From Platanthera guangdongensis (lineage: Eukaryota; Streptophyta; Magnoliopsida; Asparagales; Orchidaceae), in assembly GCA_039583875.1 (NCBI GenBank), contig CM077159.1:100429707-100493706 (forward strand): 64,000 bases of DNA. Direction: 5' to 3'. Numbering within the stretch: position 1 is the stretch's first letter; every line of letters begins with the position of its first letter. The notes under the pieces were generated by a model. The model saw only the letters and a program-made list of their open reading frames with translations. It had not been told where the DNA came from and made no database searches. Positions 21,903 through 34,124 of the stretch are shown piece after piece. The translations under genes and the position numbers were made by a program.

Positions 21903-24438
21903 CTGATGTTATTTTCCTGAGGGTTGTTGCCTGTGCTGGCTGCTTTCATGATGGGATCTCCCTTGATGTCTTTGATATGTTTGAATAGGGGCAGATCTCT
22001 GAGAACTAGAACCAGAAGCACCAGCTGCAGGAGGAGGAGGAGGAGGTGGTGGATCCTTTCTGTACCTTTGAACTAGTGGAGGAGAGTATCTTCTACTCTT
22101 CTTCCTTTTCTTTTGCTGATTCTTAGATAGCCACATCCATGCTGACATTCCTTTGTATGGAGTTATATTTTGAAGAATATAGTAAGGGGTGTCATTATTT
22201 GGATTAGGCTTAGGAGGAGGAGGAGGAGGAGCTTTTCTTTTCTTTGATACTTGCTTCTTCTTCTTTGTATCCTCCTCATCTGAATCTTCATCCTCATCTT
22301 CATCATCATCATTATTAGAACCCTGAGGGTTATCATATAGATCATCCAAAGCTTTCAAAGCTTTAGCAGAAATAGCAGCCTTTTCTGGAGCAGGAGCAGG
22401 AATTTCAACATGAGTTGGAGTTTCAGCAGGAGTTGGAGTTTCAGCAGGAGTTGGAGGAGAAACTATACAAAAATCAGAACTAATTTGGACAGAGCTTTCA
22501 GCTACTGCCTTATTTTCATCTGCAATATCAACAAAGATCAGTTCATCTAGATCTGGCATGGGAGAGTCATCCATTACAAAAGTTGGTGCTGAAGACATTA
22601 TTGAAGAAAAGGGAATATCCATTACTTCTAGAAGTGGAGTGACTACTAGCTGTGTAATAGCAAAACTATCCCTAAGTTGCTTAACAACTTCTGAAGAGAT
22701 GGGGGAAGTGTATGGTATAATAGCCAAGGAAGGCTTAGTAATCTCAGCTGGAAGGTAATGCAAATATACAGTATCAAAAATTCTCAACAAATGTTCTAAA
22801 TTAACTGTGGGATTAAGCATGAAATCACCAACAGTATTAGGCTCTTCAGAATCTGATTCATCAAAATCCATATTAGTTTCAATAAAGTCAATCAATTCTT
22901 TATCTATGTATTCTGTACACTCCGCTGATGTTGCTGTAGCTGGAGCACCTGCTGCTAGAGCTAGAGATGAAGCCTCTGGAGCTGTAGGTGCTGCTTCATC
23001 ATCATGCATCTCCCCCTGCCTGGTTTCAGTGGCAACTGAGGCCAGACCCCTGGCTGAGGATGGGGCAGCAGAAAGAGCAGAGATTTTGTCAGAGAGAGAG
23101 GAGATGGTGGTAGCAAGAGGTGTAATGGCCTCTGCTATAAGGGACTTGAGGAGGGGAGTGATTATGAAAATGATGGAAGATATGGTGGAGTGGTCCAATG
23201 ATGGAGTGGTAGATGGTGTTGCAGAAGGTGTAGAAGTGGGAACTATGGGAGGGATAGAGAGTGGAGCATCAGGTATGTGAACATCTGGAGGGATGGTAGA
23301 TGTTGATGGGGATGGATGGGTGGCATCTTGCATGATGGTGTCTCTTGGTAGATGGTAAGATGGTATTGAAGAGAGATGTGGGGTAAGAGGAGATTGTGGT
23401 GGTGTAGAAATGTAGGTGTCATGGGGGGAATCAGGAGGTGTTGGTGGTTGATTGGCTTGAAGAGGGGAAGATGGAATGCCAGTGATGTCAATTGGTGGAG
23501 ATGGAGCTGGTGAAGCATGTTGAGATGGAGGTGGAGTAGGAACATGAGTATGTTATTGTGATTGTGTTGTTGAAGAGATAATGAAAGAGGAAGGGATATG
23601 TGTTGCTGGAAGGGGGGCTGGAAGAGATGGTGGTGTTGGATGAATCTCTTCAGCAGGTGGGGGAGTGGCTTTAACAGCTCTGGTGCCTTCAAACGCTGGG
23701 GTGGAAGAGGTAGAAGCCTTGATTGGCTTGGTTATTGTCCTCTCCCACCTGCCAAATAAGACACATGTGAGCCTTTTACTGGCATTAATGAATATGGTCT
23801 GGGAGACCAGTTATTCAGCAGCCTTCTCTTATAAAAAGATCCCTAGTATCCTTCCAAAGCATACTTCCTTTTTGTTGTTTTTCTTATGTATCAAATCAAA
23901 GAGAATCTGTTCCCAATCCACTGGTTTCTTATTGATAATTGCACACATGACCAGAAACTGGTGTCTGGTGATGTAATCATGGGCAGTATGTTTCCCAAGC
24001 AGAACCTTTCCAAACAAATCTGCCAAAAACTTATAAGGGGCAGAGAAGTGTTTCTTCAAGAGTTTGTTAGGGGGTTATCTCCAGTATAACCAATGAAGCT
24101 CAGCATCACGTCAGATTCCTCTATTTCAATCTCCAATTGCTCTTCTTAATTCCTTAATCAAAAAATTTTGTTAAAATTGCAGGAGTTAAGGAGACGGAGT
24201 TACCCGCAGTAGTGCTTGTCATTGTATTCTCCTCTGTTGGCGATAGGGTATAGACCCATTCTTTGATTTCAGTGATGTGTAATTTGATTCTTCTAGACAT
24301 CACGGTTTTGAGTTCTTGTTCTTCCAGGAGTTCCAGAATGTAGAGGAAGATGGGATCAGAGTGTTGAAACAAATTAAAATTCACATCAAAACCGGTATCG
24401 AACTTCATGCATGCGAGAATGCTTGCCTGAATCGCCAT
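21429..24438 (-). pseudogene. Element C ORF3, diverged and frameshifted
   Basis: It starts at the ATG 24438 (MAIQASILACMKFDTG) and runs through pieces at 24438-24154, 24059-23829, 23692-23243, 23333-21909 and 21761-21429 in changing frames. The N-terminal part has the same spacing of motifs as ORF3 of A (a basic IK..EI.EW stretch, then LTP..L.K), suggesting distant homology. The middle is rich in Pro, Thr, Ser, Ala and acidic runs, with a KKKKQVSKKRKAPPPPPP basic/proline block. Near 21840-21910 a CAA/AAC microsatellite encodes Asn/Gln runs. The tail is Lys-rich. No membrane segment is evident. Function is unknown. Confidence 0.7.
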
Positions 24439-24844
24439 GGAATCACCTGCAAGAGAGACACAAAAACGGCGATCAAGTGCAAAGGAACAGAAAGCGCGGG
24501 ACGGAGGTCGAAGAAAACCTAAATATAGGGTTTTCAAGAATATGAATCGACAGACTCCGTTCCACGATAATAAAAATAATTCTTCGAACTGAGGTCGACG
24601 AACTAATTTTGAATGAAATAATTTGTCGATCTTATCCAGAAGAATTGAAGACAGCTCGTCGAACTCCGTTCGACGAATATCTTCTGAAGAAAGTTCGTCG
24701 AACTCCGTTCGACGAAACCTGTTTCACTCATAGAGAGTTCGTCGATCTGCGTTCGACGAATATCTCTCAAACTTTCCCCGGTTCGTCGAAGTCCGTTCGA
24801 CGAACTTTGGAAAATTCGTCAAGTGTAGACTGAAATCAAATAAA
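24439..24844 (-). promoter_or_regulatory. Element C spacer with TTCGTCGA/TCGACGAA array upstream of ORF3
   Basis: Between the pol end and ORF3 lie composite repeats in which TTCGTCGA and TCGACGAA face each other across about six bases (24655-24680, 24701-24720, 24740-24760, 24780-24802). A minus-strand CCTATATTTAGG-type TATA sits at about 24519-24531, about 85 bases before the ORF3 ATG. A strong 3' splice-site-like CTCTCTTGCAG (24447-24457) lies just before the ATG. This parallels the ORF3 promoter of A, B and E with another palindrome. Confidence 0.6.
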
Positions 24845-26782
24845 GTCTTCTCCATTGATCATTCCAAGTTGATTTACAAAGAACATATGATTTCTCACAT
24901 CTAGAGGATTGGTGAATATATCAGCCCTTTGTTAATCAGTGTAGATATAGACAAGCTTGATTTTATTTTTGTCTACACACTCCCTAATGAAATGATATCT
25001 TATATCAATATGTTTTGTCCTACTATGGTGAACTAGATTCTGGGCTATGGCTATAGCACTTGTATTATCACAGAGTGGGGTTGAATTATTTAAGTTGAAC
25101 CCATAATCTACAAGCTGATTTTGTATCCAAAGCATATGTGAATAACAGCTGCCTGCTGCAATATATTCTGCTTCAGCAGTTGAGGTTGACATTGATGTTT
25201 GCTTTTTACAAAACGAAGATACTAATCTCATACCCAGGAACTAGCAAGTTCCTGAAGTACTTCTTCTATCTACCCTGCATCCAGCAAAATCAGCATCAGA
25301 GTATCCAGTTAACACAAATTCTGATTCAGCAAAATACCATAGGCCTAGATTAGGATAACTTTTTATATATCTCAAAATCATTTTTAGTAAAATGAGATGA
25401 GATTCTTTAGGGTTCACCTGGAACCTAGCACAAAGATATGTGGCAAACATAATATCTGGCCTACTTGCTGTGAGGTATAATAGGGACCCAACAAATCCCC
25501 TATAAAATTTCTGATCCATAAGTTTCCCTGGTACATCAGAGTCCACAATGGCATTGGTAGCCGTGAGAGTTTTCTTTGCTGAGGCATCAGCTATCCCAAA
25601 CTTCTTTAGAAGTTCTTTAGCATATTTTGCTTGAGAGATGAAGATGTCATTAGGGAGCTGCTTCACTTGGAGACCAAGGAAGTAGGAAAGCTCACCCATG
25701 CTACTCATTTCAAATTTGAAATGCATGAGGTCAGAAAACCTCTTGCATAATTTGGAATCTGTATTGCCAAATATAATATCATCCACATAAATTTGTACTA
25801 ATAAGATTTGGTCCTTATGATGTATAGTAAAAAGAGTTTTATCTACAGTTCCTCTTATAAATTTATGCTCTGATAGAAAACTAGCTAAGGTCTCATACCA
25901 AGCTCTTGCAGCTTGCTTTAGACCATAAAGGGTCTTATGCAATTTAAAAATATGAGAGGGATAAGTTGGAGAAACAAAACCTGGAGGTTGTTCCACATAA
26001 ACCTCTTCTTGTAGCACTTCATTTAGAAAAACACTCTTCACATCCATTTAGAAGACCTTGAAACTCTTGTATGCTGCATAGGCAAGAAATATTCTTATGG
26101 CTTCCAACATTGCAACAGGTGCAAAGGTTTGATCATAATCAATTCCTTCTTCTTGCCTATATCCTTGAGCAACAAACCTAGCCTTGTTTCTCACAATGAC
26201 TCCTTGGGCATCCAGCTTGTTTCTGAAAACCCATTTGGTTCCAATAACTGGCTATTTTTGGTGTCTGGGAACAAAACCCCAAACTCTACATCTCTCAAAT
26301 TGATTTAGTTCCTCCTGCTTGCAAGGATCCAGTGGGGATCCTGCTCAACATCATGAATGGATATAGGTTCAACCTGAGTGAGAAAACATGCATGCATCAA
26401 ATCTTGGGTGAGCTGATGCCTTGTATGTAGACCTGCTGATATGTCTCCAATCACTTGAGATCTGGGGTGATCCCTAAGTGTGACAAAATCAGTGGGTGGA
26501 GTAGGTTGTGCAACAGCATTTGGAATTAATTCCTCCTGTGGAATTGTATTTGCTGTTGGTAGAGATTCATTATCTTCAACTTCTTCTTCTTCACTTTCTT
26601 CAATGGCTTGTGGAGAGAGATGAGTTGGCACCTCTTGGGTGAGGTTTAGTCCATCCAAGGTCTCACACAAGTGGGGTACCTGCAAGTTGCTATTGGTATA
26701 AACTTCTTTCTCCTTACAATACATGTTAGTCTCATCAAATGAAATATGAATAGATTCCTCAATTTTTAATGTTGATTTATTA
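24845..26782 (-). pseudogene. pol: Element C pol, downstream part (RT and RNase H)
   Basis: After element B is passed, pol continues on the minus strand from NKSTLKIEESIHISFDE (26782) into RT and RNase H. MDVKSVF and the catalytic YVDDIIFG lie in 26047-25241, and RNase H ([32 protein letters not shown]) in 25300-24932. The frame ends near 24845 with ADIFTNPL and LGMING. Stops interrupt it near 26300, 26048, 25240 and 24931. Confidence 0.9.
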
Positions 26783-26787
26783 AAAAC
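26783..26787. repeat. Target site duplication of element B (left)
   Basis: AAAAC, repeated at 39774-39778, inside the pol of element C. Confidence 0.95.
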
Positions 26788-26934
26788 TGTTGGGTACATT
26801 GGTCAAATGTACCTGATTTGAAGAAGCCTCACCCAACTCAATGATATACATCATAATGTATTTGATGTATGTTTGAGTTACTTGTGCAGGTTAAGAAAGT
26901 ACTGGACTGAAGCAAAAAGTTTCTAAGTCCATGT

Positions 26935-27735
26935 GTCGACACTTGGAGCTGTGTCGACACTCAGTAAAGGAAAGTGCAGACAGAAAGTGTCGACACAAGG
27001 AGCTGTGTCGACACCCAGTGAAGCTGTGTCTACACCAGAAAGTGTCGACACTTGGAGCTGTATCGACACTCAGCAAAAGTCAGCAGAGTCAAAGTACAAG
27101 TGTCGACACTCAACACAATGTGTCGACACTATGCAGAAGAGTCAGCACTTGAAGAAAGTGTCGACACTCAACACAATATGTCGACACTCAATAGAAGAGT
27201 CAGCATTTGAAGTATGTGTCGACACCCAGAACAATGTGTCGACACACAGCTAAAGACTCAACACTTGAAGAAAGTGTCGACACAAGGAGCTGTGTCGACA
27301 CTTAGCAAAGAACAGAAAGAACAACAAATTATTCTAAGTACAAGTGTCGACACTATGGGAATGTGTCGACACTCAGCTGAAGTCTCAACGACAAGAAGGT
27401 GTGTCGACACAAGGAGCTGTGTCAACACTCAGCAAGATTCAACATAGAAGACTATGTGTCGACACCAAGAAGCAGTGTCGAAACTTGACAGATTCAACAC
27501 AAGAAGATGTGTCGACACAAAGGAGATGTGTCGACACATAGAAGAATTCAGCAAAAGCTAGAAGAACAAGTACTTGTGTCGACACTCAATTTCAGTGTCG
27601 ACACATGCAGAAGAATCTGTGTCGAGACATACAAGGAGTTGTGTCGACACCTTGTAGACTTGTGTCGACACTTACACAACATGTGTCGACACTTGGACTA
27701 TAAGTGTCGACACTTAAAGATAGAAAGTCTCGACA
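26935..27735. repeat. GTGTCGACAC palindrome array (element B 5' LTR)
   Basis: Some thirty perfect or near-perfect decamers, usually in pairs 18-22 bp apart, with GAGTCAGCA-type words between pairs. The copy in the other LTR is at 37918-38725. Reading frames such as MSTLGAVSTLSK are translations of the repeat, not genes. Confidence 0.93.
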
Positions 27736-27837
27736 CATACAAACTGTTAGAGATTTTCAAGAAGTGACTGGTTGACATGACAGCTGCCAATCCAGCCGGT
27801 CTACAGCAACTGTCAGAGATGTCAGAAGTCAGTTATG

Positions 27838-27879
27838 AACCGGACCAGCCGGTTACCATGAAGAAGGCCTATAAATAGG
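27838..27879 (+). promoter_or_regulatory. LTR core promoter of element B
   Basis: An AACCGG...CCGGTT inverted repeat is followed after about 13 bases by CCTATAAATAGG. The pair is conserved in A (5379-5420, 16467-16508), E (53506-53547) and G (59851-59891). Transcription would start about 30 bases downstream, inside the LTR. Confidence 0.75.
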
Positions 27880-28793
27880 CACCCACAGTTTACAGAAACT
27901 GTTGTTGAAAGAGTTGATCAAGTGATTAACAAGTGGTACAGATTATTCAAGTAATCAGAAAAGTGGTATACTGAGTATCAACACAAGAAGATCTTGCAGT
28001 CCAAGTGCAGATCTAAGAAGTTGGAGAGAGAGGGCTCCATCCAAGAAATCAGCCTCTGGAACTAGGCTGAGAAGAAGGATTCAGATTCAATTCTGATTCT
28101 TAAGTGGCAGAGGTCAAGGAACAACTGCAGAGGATTCAGCCTTATTCAGTTCTACTCAAGAAGCTTTGAAGAAAGCTAAGTCAGGGTGAATCCAGCTGAG
28201 TTCTTCTAAGAACTCATCAAGAATCTCTCAACTCCCCTCCTTTAATTCTGAGTTGTAGAGTTATTACTTGTATTACATTTTTAACTTGTAGGATCCATTG
28301 GATCTGAGTGATTGTAAGCCTATATTTATAAAGGCTGAGGGTAGGGCTTGTTTGCCTGAGTGTAGGAGATAGAGATCTCTGAGTGTAGGCCTTGTTGGCT
28401 GAGTGTAGGCCTTGGTTGGCTGAGTGTAGGACTTGGTTGGCTGAGTGTAGGCCTTGATTGGCTGAGTGTAGGCTTTGGGATAAAACTGAGTTGTAAGGCT
28501 TTGGGCCTGAGGTGTAGGAACCAATTTGGGTTCTGAGACAGTGCAGGAGTTTGGCCGAATCTAGTACACTGCTAGATAGGCGAAGGGGGAAAGTGGATGT
28601 ACCCATAACTTGGGGAACCACTATAAATCACTGTGTGCTGTACTGTGCTGAAATTGTTGCTGTGTTTGCTGTGTTTGCTGTAATATATTAGTTAGATTGT
28701 TGTGATATAACTGTTTGCTGCCAATAAAGTTAGAAAAGGATTAGGTCACCTATTCACCCCCCCTCTAGGTGTTTAGGTACCATATCTTTCAAG

Positions 28794-28808
28794 TGGTATC
28801 AAAGCGAG
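28794..28808 (+). other. Primer binding site, element B
   Basis: TGGTATCAAAGCGAG two bases after the LTR end, complementary to initiator-Met tRNA apart from a single mismatch. Element A has the same sequence. Confidence 0.9.
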
Positions 28809-28907
28809 ATTACTCAAAACAAGGACTAACAGTCTGAGGAGATCCTGTTTGGCAGATTCAGTGTAAGGCATTACACAGTTTCAAGAAAATCAAGAAAATC
28901 AAGAAAC

Positions 28908-30950
28908 ATGGGTTCTTATGAGAATCACAAGGAATTGGGTTCCATGAAATTACCCATATGCAGAAAGGAGATCTTTGGGATCTGGAAAGAGAGGGTAAGG
29001 CTATTTATGGAAGCCTCTGACCCAAGAATCTACATCACAGTAAAGGAAGGGCCTTATGTGCCAATGAAGATTTCAGTATTGGATGCAAATCAGAGGACTC
29101 CAAAGGATTTCTCTGAGATGACCAAGGATGAAATTGTCCTAGCCACCATGGACAAGAGGGCACAGAACATAATAGTGAGTGCCATTGATGATGCCACTTT
29201 TCAGAACTTAATTCACTGTAAGACAGCAAAAGAGATGTGAGATACTCTCATTGTCTATATGGAAGGTTCTGAAGAAGTTAGGCAAGATAGGAAGTCCTTG
29301 CTAAATCAGGAGTATGAAAGCTTTAGGCAAGGAAAGGGTGATAGCATCACTGAGTGCTATAAGAAATTTTACAGAATAGTTAATGAACTCATGTCATATG
29401 GAAGATAGTTCACTAACTATGAATTAAATGACAAGTTCTTAAGGTCCCTAACCAAAGATTGGGACACCAAGATCTGTGCCATAAGAGAAATGGCTAAGTT
29501 GGGGGAAATTCCTCCTCCCACACTGTTTGGCAAGCTATTGTCTTATGAAATATAGTTAACAGTGAGAAAAGAGGAGGAGAAATCAACAAGGACTGAGCAC
29601 AAAGAAAGAACTGTTGCTTTCAAGACAGAAGTTCCCAGAAAGTGCAGGAATAAGTCTTCAACTCCACCTCCAGAGGTAGTTGAATCAAAGTCTGATGAGT
29701 CTGTCAGCACAAAGTCTAAGAGCAGTGAAAGTGATGAAGACTTTGCTGCTTTCACTAGACACTTTCAGAAGTTTTTGAAAAAGAAACAGTGGAGGTCAAG
29801 GCCTTCTACATCACAAGGAAAGGAAGACTCTTATCAGAAGAAGAGGTCTTCAAAGAATGACAAGAAAAGGACAAAATCAAGCAAGGCAACTGGTTCAAAG
29901 ATTGTTTGCTATTGCTGCAATAGACAGGGCCATGTTATTGCAGATTGTCCAGAGAAGAGAAGGGAATCTGGTGACAGGAAAAAGACTCACTTCAAATGGA
30001 AGAAAGAAAAGTCTTTTGTTACTAAGAAGGAGAAGACTCTATCAGATATCTCTTCTTCAGAAATTGAGTCTGAGGCTGAAGCCTACATAGGGCTGTTTGC
30101 TGAAGAAAAAGAGGAAGAATTCATGCAGATTTTGGAGTCAATTTATGAACAAGAAGACAGTTATTGCCAAGGGCTAATGGCTTTGACAGACAGTGCCAAA
30201 ATCCTGGAGCAGCCAGGACCCAGTCAGGTACAAGGTTCATGTTCAAGTTCAGTTTCTTGTTCTAGTTCAGAATCAGATTCTTCTTCATCAAGTGATGAGA
30301 ATATATCTGAGTCTGAGGAAGATATTCATCAGCTTATAGATGAATATAAGGTACTATTGCAAGCCTACAAGAAAAGCAAGACCCTAGCCAAAAGTCAGGC
30401 AAAGGAGATTGCTGATCTCAAGGCTGTTGCAACAGATTTTGAGAAGCAATTTGATCAAAAACTGAATGAGGTAGCCAGGATGAAACACATTACAGTGATT
30501 CAGATGAGAACTATCACTTATAAGAATGATCAAATTAAGAGACTGGAGATCAATCTTCAGAAAGAGAGAGAGCTTGTTGCTAGGTTTTCAAAACCTAAAT
30601 CAGTGCTACCTTTAATTGATGAATTTGTTCATCAAAAAGGTAAGGCTGGACTGGGTTTTGTTAGACCTGCAGGGACTGAGCTGTCCAAGTTTAAGTCCAA
30701 GGGCAAAGCCCCAACATTCAATAAGCCTGCTGTAGTCAAGACAGCCAAGGCAGTACCTAAGCAAAGGTACAATAAGTTTGAATGCTGGTGCTGTGGCAAA
30801 GTTGGCCATTTTGCAGTAGACTGTTGGCACAATGTGAGTGCCAAAGTGAGTTCCAAACTACCTGTTGGAAAGCCAGTAGGTAGGTTTGTCAAATTGCAAA
30901 CTAACAATCACCAAGGACCCAAGAATACTTTGGGTTCTAAGGTTCATTAA
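28908..30950 (+). pseudogene. gag: Element B gag with premature stops
   Basis: Starts at the ATG 28908 (MGSYENHKELGSMKLPICRKE). One frame holds throughout, broken by TGA at 29238, TAG at 29406 and TAG at about 29553, then open to the TAA at 30948. Two zinc knuckles are intact (CYCCNRQGHVIADC near 29910, CWCCGKVGHFAVDC near 30783), with the acidic linker and coiled coil between them. The 29238 stop replaces the TGG of copy A, a G-to-A change. The protein could not be made full-length. Confidence 0.92.
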
Positions 30951-30956
30951 TTTGTT

Positions 30957-33900
30957 TTGCAGGTGAGTCCAAGTGGCCATACCCCTACATGGTACTTGGA
31001 CAGTGGATGTTCCAGACATATGACTGGAACTAAGGGACTACTGAAGGACTACATTCCAATCAAAAATGGTCCTAAAGTGACCTTTGGGGGTTCTGAAAAA
31101 GGAATCATCAAAGGGTTTGGTAACATTTCTTCAAACTTAGTTACCAATACTCAAGTGGCTTATGTTAAAGGGTTGAAACACAACCTAATAAGTATAAGTC
31201 AATTAAGTGATGTAGGGTATGACATCTCATTTGTTAAAAATGGTTGTCATATCAAGAGGTCAAGTGATCAAGAGATCATTTTGATAGGATATAGGAAGAG
31301 AAATGTCTACTGCCTAGACATTATGATTGAGAACAATGGTTCTCCAGTTTGTCTTGTAGCTGATGAGACAGTCTCTCATTGTGTCAAATGGCACAAGAGG
31401 CTGGCCCATCTTAACTACAAGACAATTAGCAAACTCTTTAGTAAAGAGTTAGTGAGGAATGGTGCTCAAGTTAAGTGTGTTAAAGATGGCATTTGCTCAG
31501 CTTGTCAAAAGGGCAAGCAGACTAAATCCACCTTTAGAAGCATAGATAACAAAGATGCTGTGAGGTGTTTGTACCTCTTGCATTTGGATCTCTTTGGTCC
31601 AATGCCAGTTCACAGCTTAGGTAGGAAGGTCTATACCCTTGTAGTTGTAGATGACTACTCAAGGTTTTCCTGGGTGTTCTTCTTAAGACAGAAATCTGAA
31701 ACACCTAGTGTCTTCTACAGCTTTGTCAAGCAAATTCAGAATGAACTTAATAGTACTGTGGTCAAAATTAAAAGTGACCATGGTACTGAGTTTCAGTCTG
31801 AAAGCATGACAAAACTATGTGAAGACTTTGGGATATTTCAAGAATTCTCTTCACCTAGAACACCTCAGCAAAATGGCATTGCTGAGAGGAAAAATAGGAC
31901 CTTGATAGAGGCTGGTAGAACCCTATTGAGTGATACATCACTGCCAGAGTATTTCTGGGCTGAAGCAGTTAACACTGCATGCCATGTTATAAATAGGGCT
32001 ACCATCACTAAAGGGCTAAACAAGACCCCCTATGAAGTTGTGAAAGGCAGGAAACCAAACCTATCCTACTTCAGGATCTTTGGTTGCAAATGCTTAATAC
32101 TTAACAATGGGAAGTCTTACTTAACTAAGTTTGCTGCCAAGTCCCAAGAGGGAATCTTTGTTGGGTACAGTAATAATAGTAAGGCTTATAGAGTCTATAA
32201 CTTGACTACACAAGTTGTAGAAGAATCAGTGCATATAGTTTTTGATGAGACAAAACTTATTAATAATGAGTTGCCTAGCAATGTATGCAGCCCCACAGGT
32301 TTGACAAAGACAATGGACAAGCTTACTATAGAAGAGGTGCCTGCTGCAAGACAGCAAGGAGAGGAGAGTAGCTGCTGTCCAGGGGGAGAACTACATGTGC
32401 CAATTGCTGAAGAAATCCAAGGTATACAGCATGATGCAGATGCTGAAGTGGTTCAACCTGAAGTGAGGATGCCTCCAGCCCACAGGCATCTTAGAGATCA
32501 TCCAGTAGAGCTGATTATTGGAGATCCAAGACAAGGAGTTCAAACTAGGAGCAGAAATCAGGATGCTGCAATCTATTCCAGCTTTCTGTCACAAGTTGAA
32601 CCTAAGAAATTTGAAGAAGCAATACAAGATCCACAATGGACTGAAGCAATGCAAGAAGAGCTTAATCAGTTCAAGAGGTGCAAGGTCTGGGAATTGGTTC
32701 CTAAACCTAAAGACCACAATGTAATAGGAGTTAAGTGGATCTACAGGAATAAGATGGATGAACAAGGAGTCATCATTAAGAATAAAGCTAGACTGGTTGC
32801 TAAAGGATATATGCAAGAAGAAGGTATTGATTTTGATCAAACCTTTGCTCCAGTAGCCAGAATGGAAGCCATAAGAATGTTCTTGGCCTATGCAACCTAT
32901 CAAGGATTCAAGGTATACCAAATGGATGTCAAGTCAGCATTCCTAAATGGTAATTTGAAAGAAGAAGTCTATGTGGAGCAGCCTTCAGGTTTTGTTGATC
33001 CAACTCTACCTCATTATGTCTATAGACTTAGGAAAGCTTTATATGGGTTAAAGCAAGCTCCTAGAGCTTGGTATGAAACCCTATCTAGTTTCCTCATTGA
33101 GAACAAGTTCTCAAGGGAGAAAATAGATAAGACTCTATTCCTTAGGGAATCTAGAGGCAAAGTCAAACTAGTCCAAATATATGTAGTTGACATTATATTT
33201 GGGTCTACTGAAAGCAGCCTTTGCAAAAAGTTTGCAAAACTTATGCAAGGTCAGTTTGAAATGAGTAGTATGGGAGAGCTGAAGTTTTTCTTGGGTCTCC
33301 AAGTTAAACAGACTGAGAGTGGTTTGTCCATTTGTCAGTCAAAGTTCACCCTAAAACTCATAAGGAAGTATGGTATGGATTCATCCAGTACCATGAAGAC
33401 TCCTATGGGGTCAAGTATGTCTCTTAGCAAGGATGATGCAGGGAAACCTGTAGATGAAACCTTGTATAGAGGGATAGTTGGCTCCCTATTATACTTGACT
33501 GCTAGTAGACCAGACATCATGTATGCTACATGTGTTTGTGCAAGGTATCAAGCCTGCCCTAAAGAGTCTCACTTGACTGCAGTCAAGAGAATTTTGAGAT
33601 ATCTAAAGGGCACTCCCTATCTAGGCCTCTGGTACCCTAGGAATGGAGACTTTGATCTAACAGGTTATTCAGATGCAGACTTTGCAGGATGCAAAGAGGA
33701 TAGAAAGAGTACTACTGGAACCTGTCAATTCCTAGGTGGGAGACTAATTTCATGGAGCAGCAAAAAGCAGACTAGTGTGGCTATCTCCACAGCTGAGTCA
33801 GAGTATGTGGCTGCAGGAAGTTGCTGTGCTCAACTTCTATGGATTCAACATCAGCTAGAGGACTATGGATTTCAGGTAAGTAGAACTCCACTTTACTGTG

Positions 33901-34124
33901 ATTCTACAAGTGCTATTTCAATAGCTAATAACCCTGTATCACATAGTAGAACAAAACATATTGAGATTAAATATCACTTTCTTAGAGAACATGTAGAAAG
34001 AGAAGATATTTCACTTGAATATGTTAAAACAGATGAACAAGTAGCTGATATGTTTACTAAGCCACTAGAAGAAGCTAAGTTCAATAGATTCAAAATTGAA
34101 ATAGGAATGATAAACTTAGAGTAA
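30957..34124 (+). CDS. pol: Element B pol, open frame but RT catalytic residue lost
   Basis: A 1055-codon frame collinear with pol of A. Protease DSGC (15-18), the integrase HHCC and DDE residues and the RNase H acidic residues are all present. The RT catalytic box reads YVVD instead of YVDD (residues 742-745): codon 744 is GTT (about 33187) where A has GAT. The first catalytic Asp of the box is required for polymerisation in this family, so this RT should be inactive even though the frame is open. Pol begins right after the gag TAA, in the same frame. The methionine at 30957 is a convention. Confidence 0.95.
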   Translation: MQVSPSGHTPTWYLDSGCSRHMTGTKGLLKDYIPIKNGPKVTFGGSEKGIIKGFGNISSNLVTNTQVAYVKGLKHNLISISQLSDVGYDISFVKNGCHIKRSSDQEIILIGYRKRNVYCLDIMIENNGSPVCLVADETVSHCVKWHKRLAHLNYKTISKLFSKELVRNGAQVKCVKDGICSACQKGKQTKSTFRSIDNKDAVRCLYLLHLDLFGPMPVHSLGRKVYTLVVVDDYSRFSWVFFLRQKSETPSVFYSFVKQIQNELNSTVVKIKSDHGTEFQSESMTKLCEDFGIFQEFSSPRTPQQNGIAERKNRTLIEAGRTLLSDTSLPEYFWAEAVNTACHVINRATITKGLNKTPYEVVKGRKPNLSYFRIFGCKCLILNNGKSYLTKFAAKSQEGIFVGYSNNSKAYRVYNLTTQVVEESVHIVFDETKLINNELPSNVCSPTGLTKTMDKLTIEEVPAARQQGEESSCCPGGELHVPIAEEIQGIQHDADAEVVQPEVRMPPAHRHLRDHPVELIIGDPRQGVQTRSRNQDAAIYSSFLSQVEPKKFEEAIQDPQWTEAMQEELNQFKRCKVWELVPKPKDHNVIGVKWIYRNKMDEQGVIIKNKARLVAKGYMQEEGIDFDQTFAPVARMEAIRMFLAYATYQGFKVYQMDVKSAFLNGNLKEEVYVEQPSGFVDPTLPHYVYRLRKALYGLKQAPRAWYETLSSFLIENKFSREKIDKTLFLRESRGKVKLVQIYVVDIIFGSTESSLCKKFAKLMQGQFEMSSMGELKFFLGLQVKQTESGLSICQSKFTLKLIRKYGMDSSSTMKTPMGSSMSLSKDDAGKPVDETLYRGIVGSLLYLTASRPDIMYATCVCARYQACPKESHLTAVKRILRYLKGTPYLGLWYPRNGDFDLTGYSDADFAGCKEDRKSTTGTCQFLGGRLISWSSKKQTSVAISTAESEYVAAGSCCAQLLWIQHQLEDYGFQVSRTPLYCDSTSAISIANNPVSHSRTKHIEIKYHFLREHVEREDISLEYVKTDEQVADMFTKPLEEAKFNRFKIEIGMINLE

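Larger units (their letters stand above)
26788..28791 (+). repeat. Element B 5' LTR (2004 bp)
   Basis: Runs from TGTTGGGTACATTGG to TATCTTTCA. It contains the terminal hairpin (GGTACATT/AATGTACC), the GTGTCGACAC array (26935-27735), AACCGGACCAGCCGGTT (27838-27854), TATA CCTATAAATAGG (27868-27879), U5 tandem repeats (about 28345-28510), GGGGAACCACTATAAA (about 28611) and the C-tract hairpin (28747-28771). Confidence 0.96.

Noticed and set aside
22558..23280. Plus-strand ORFs opposite element C ORF3
   Set aside because: They are mirror frames of the Ser/Pro/Glu-rich coding strand, with no independent support.
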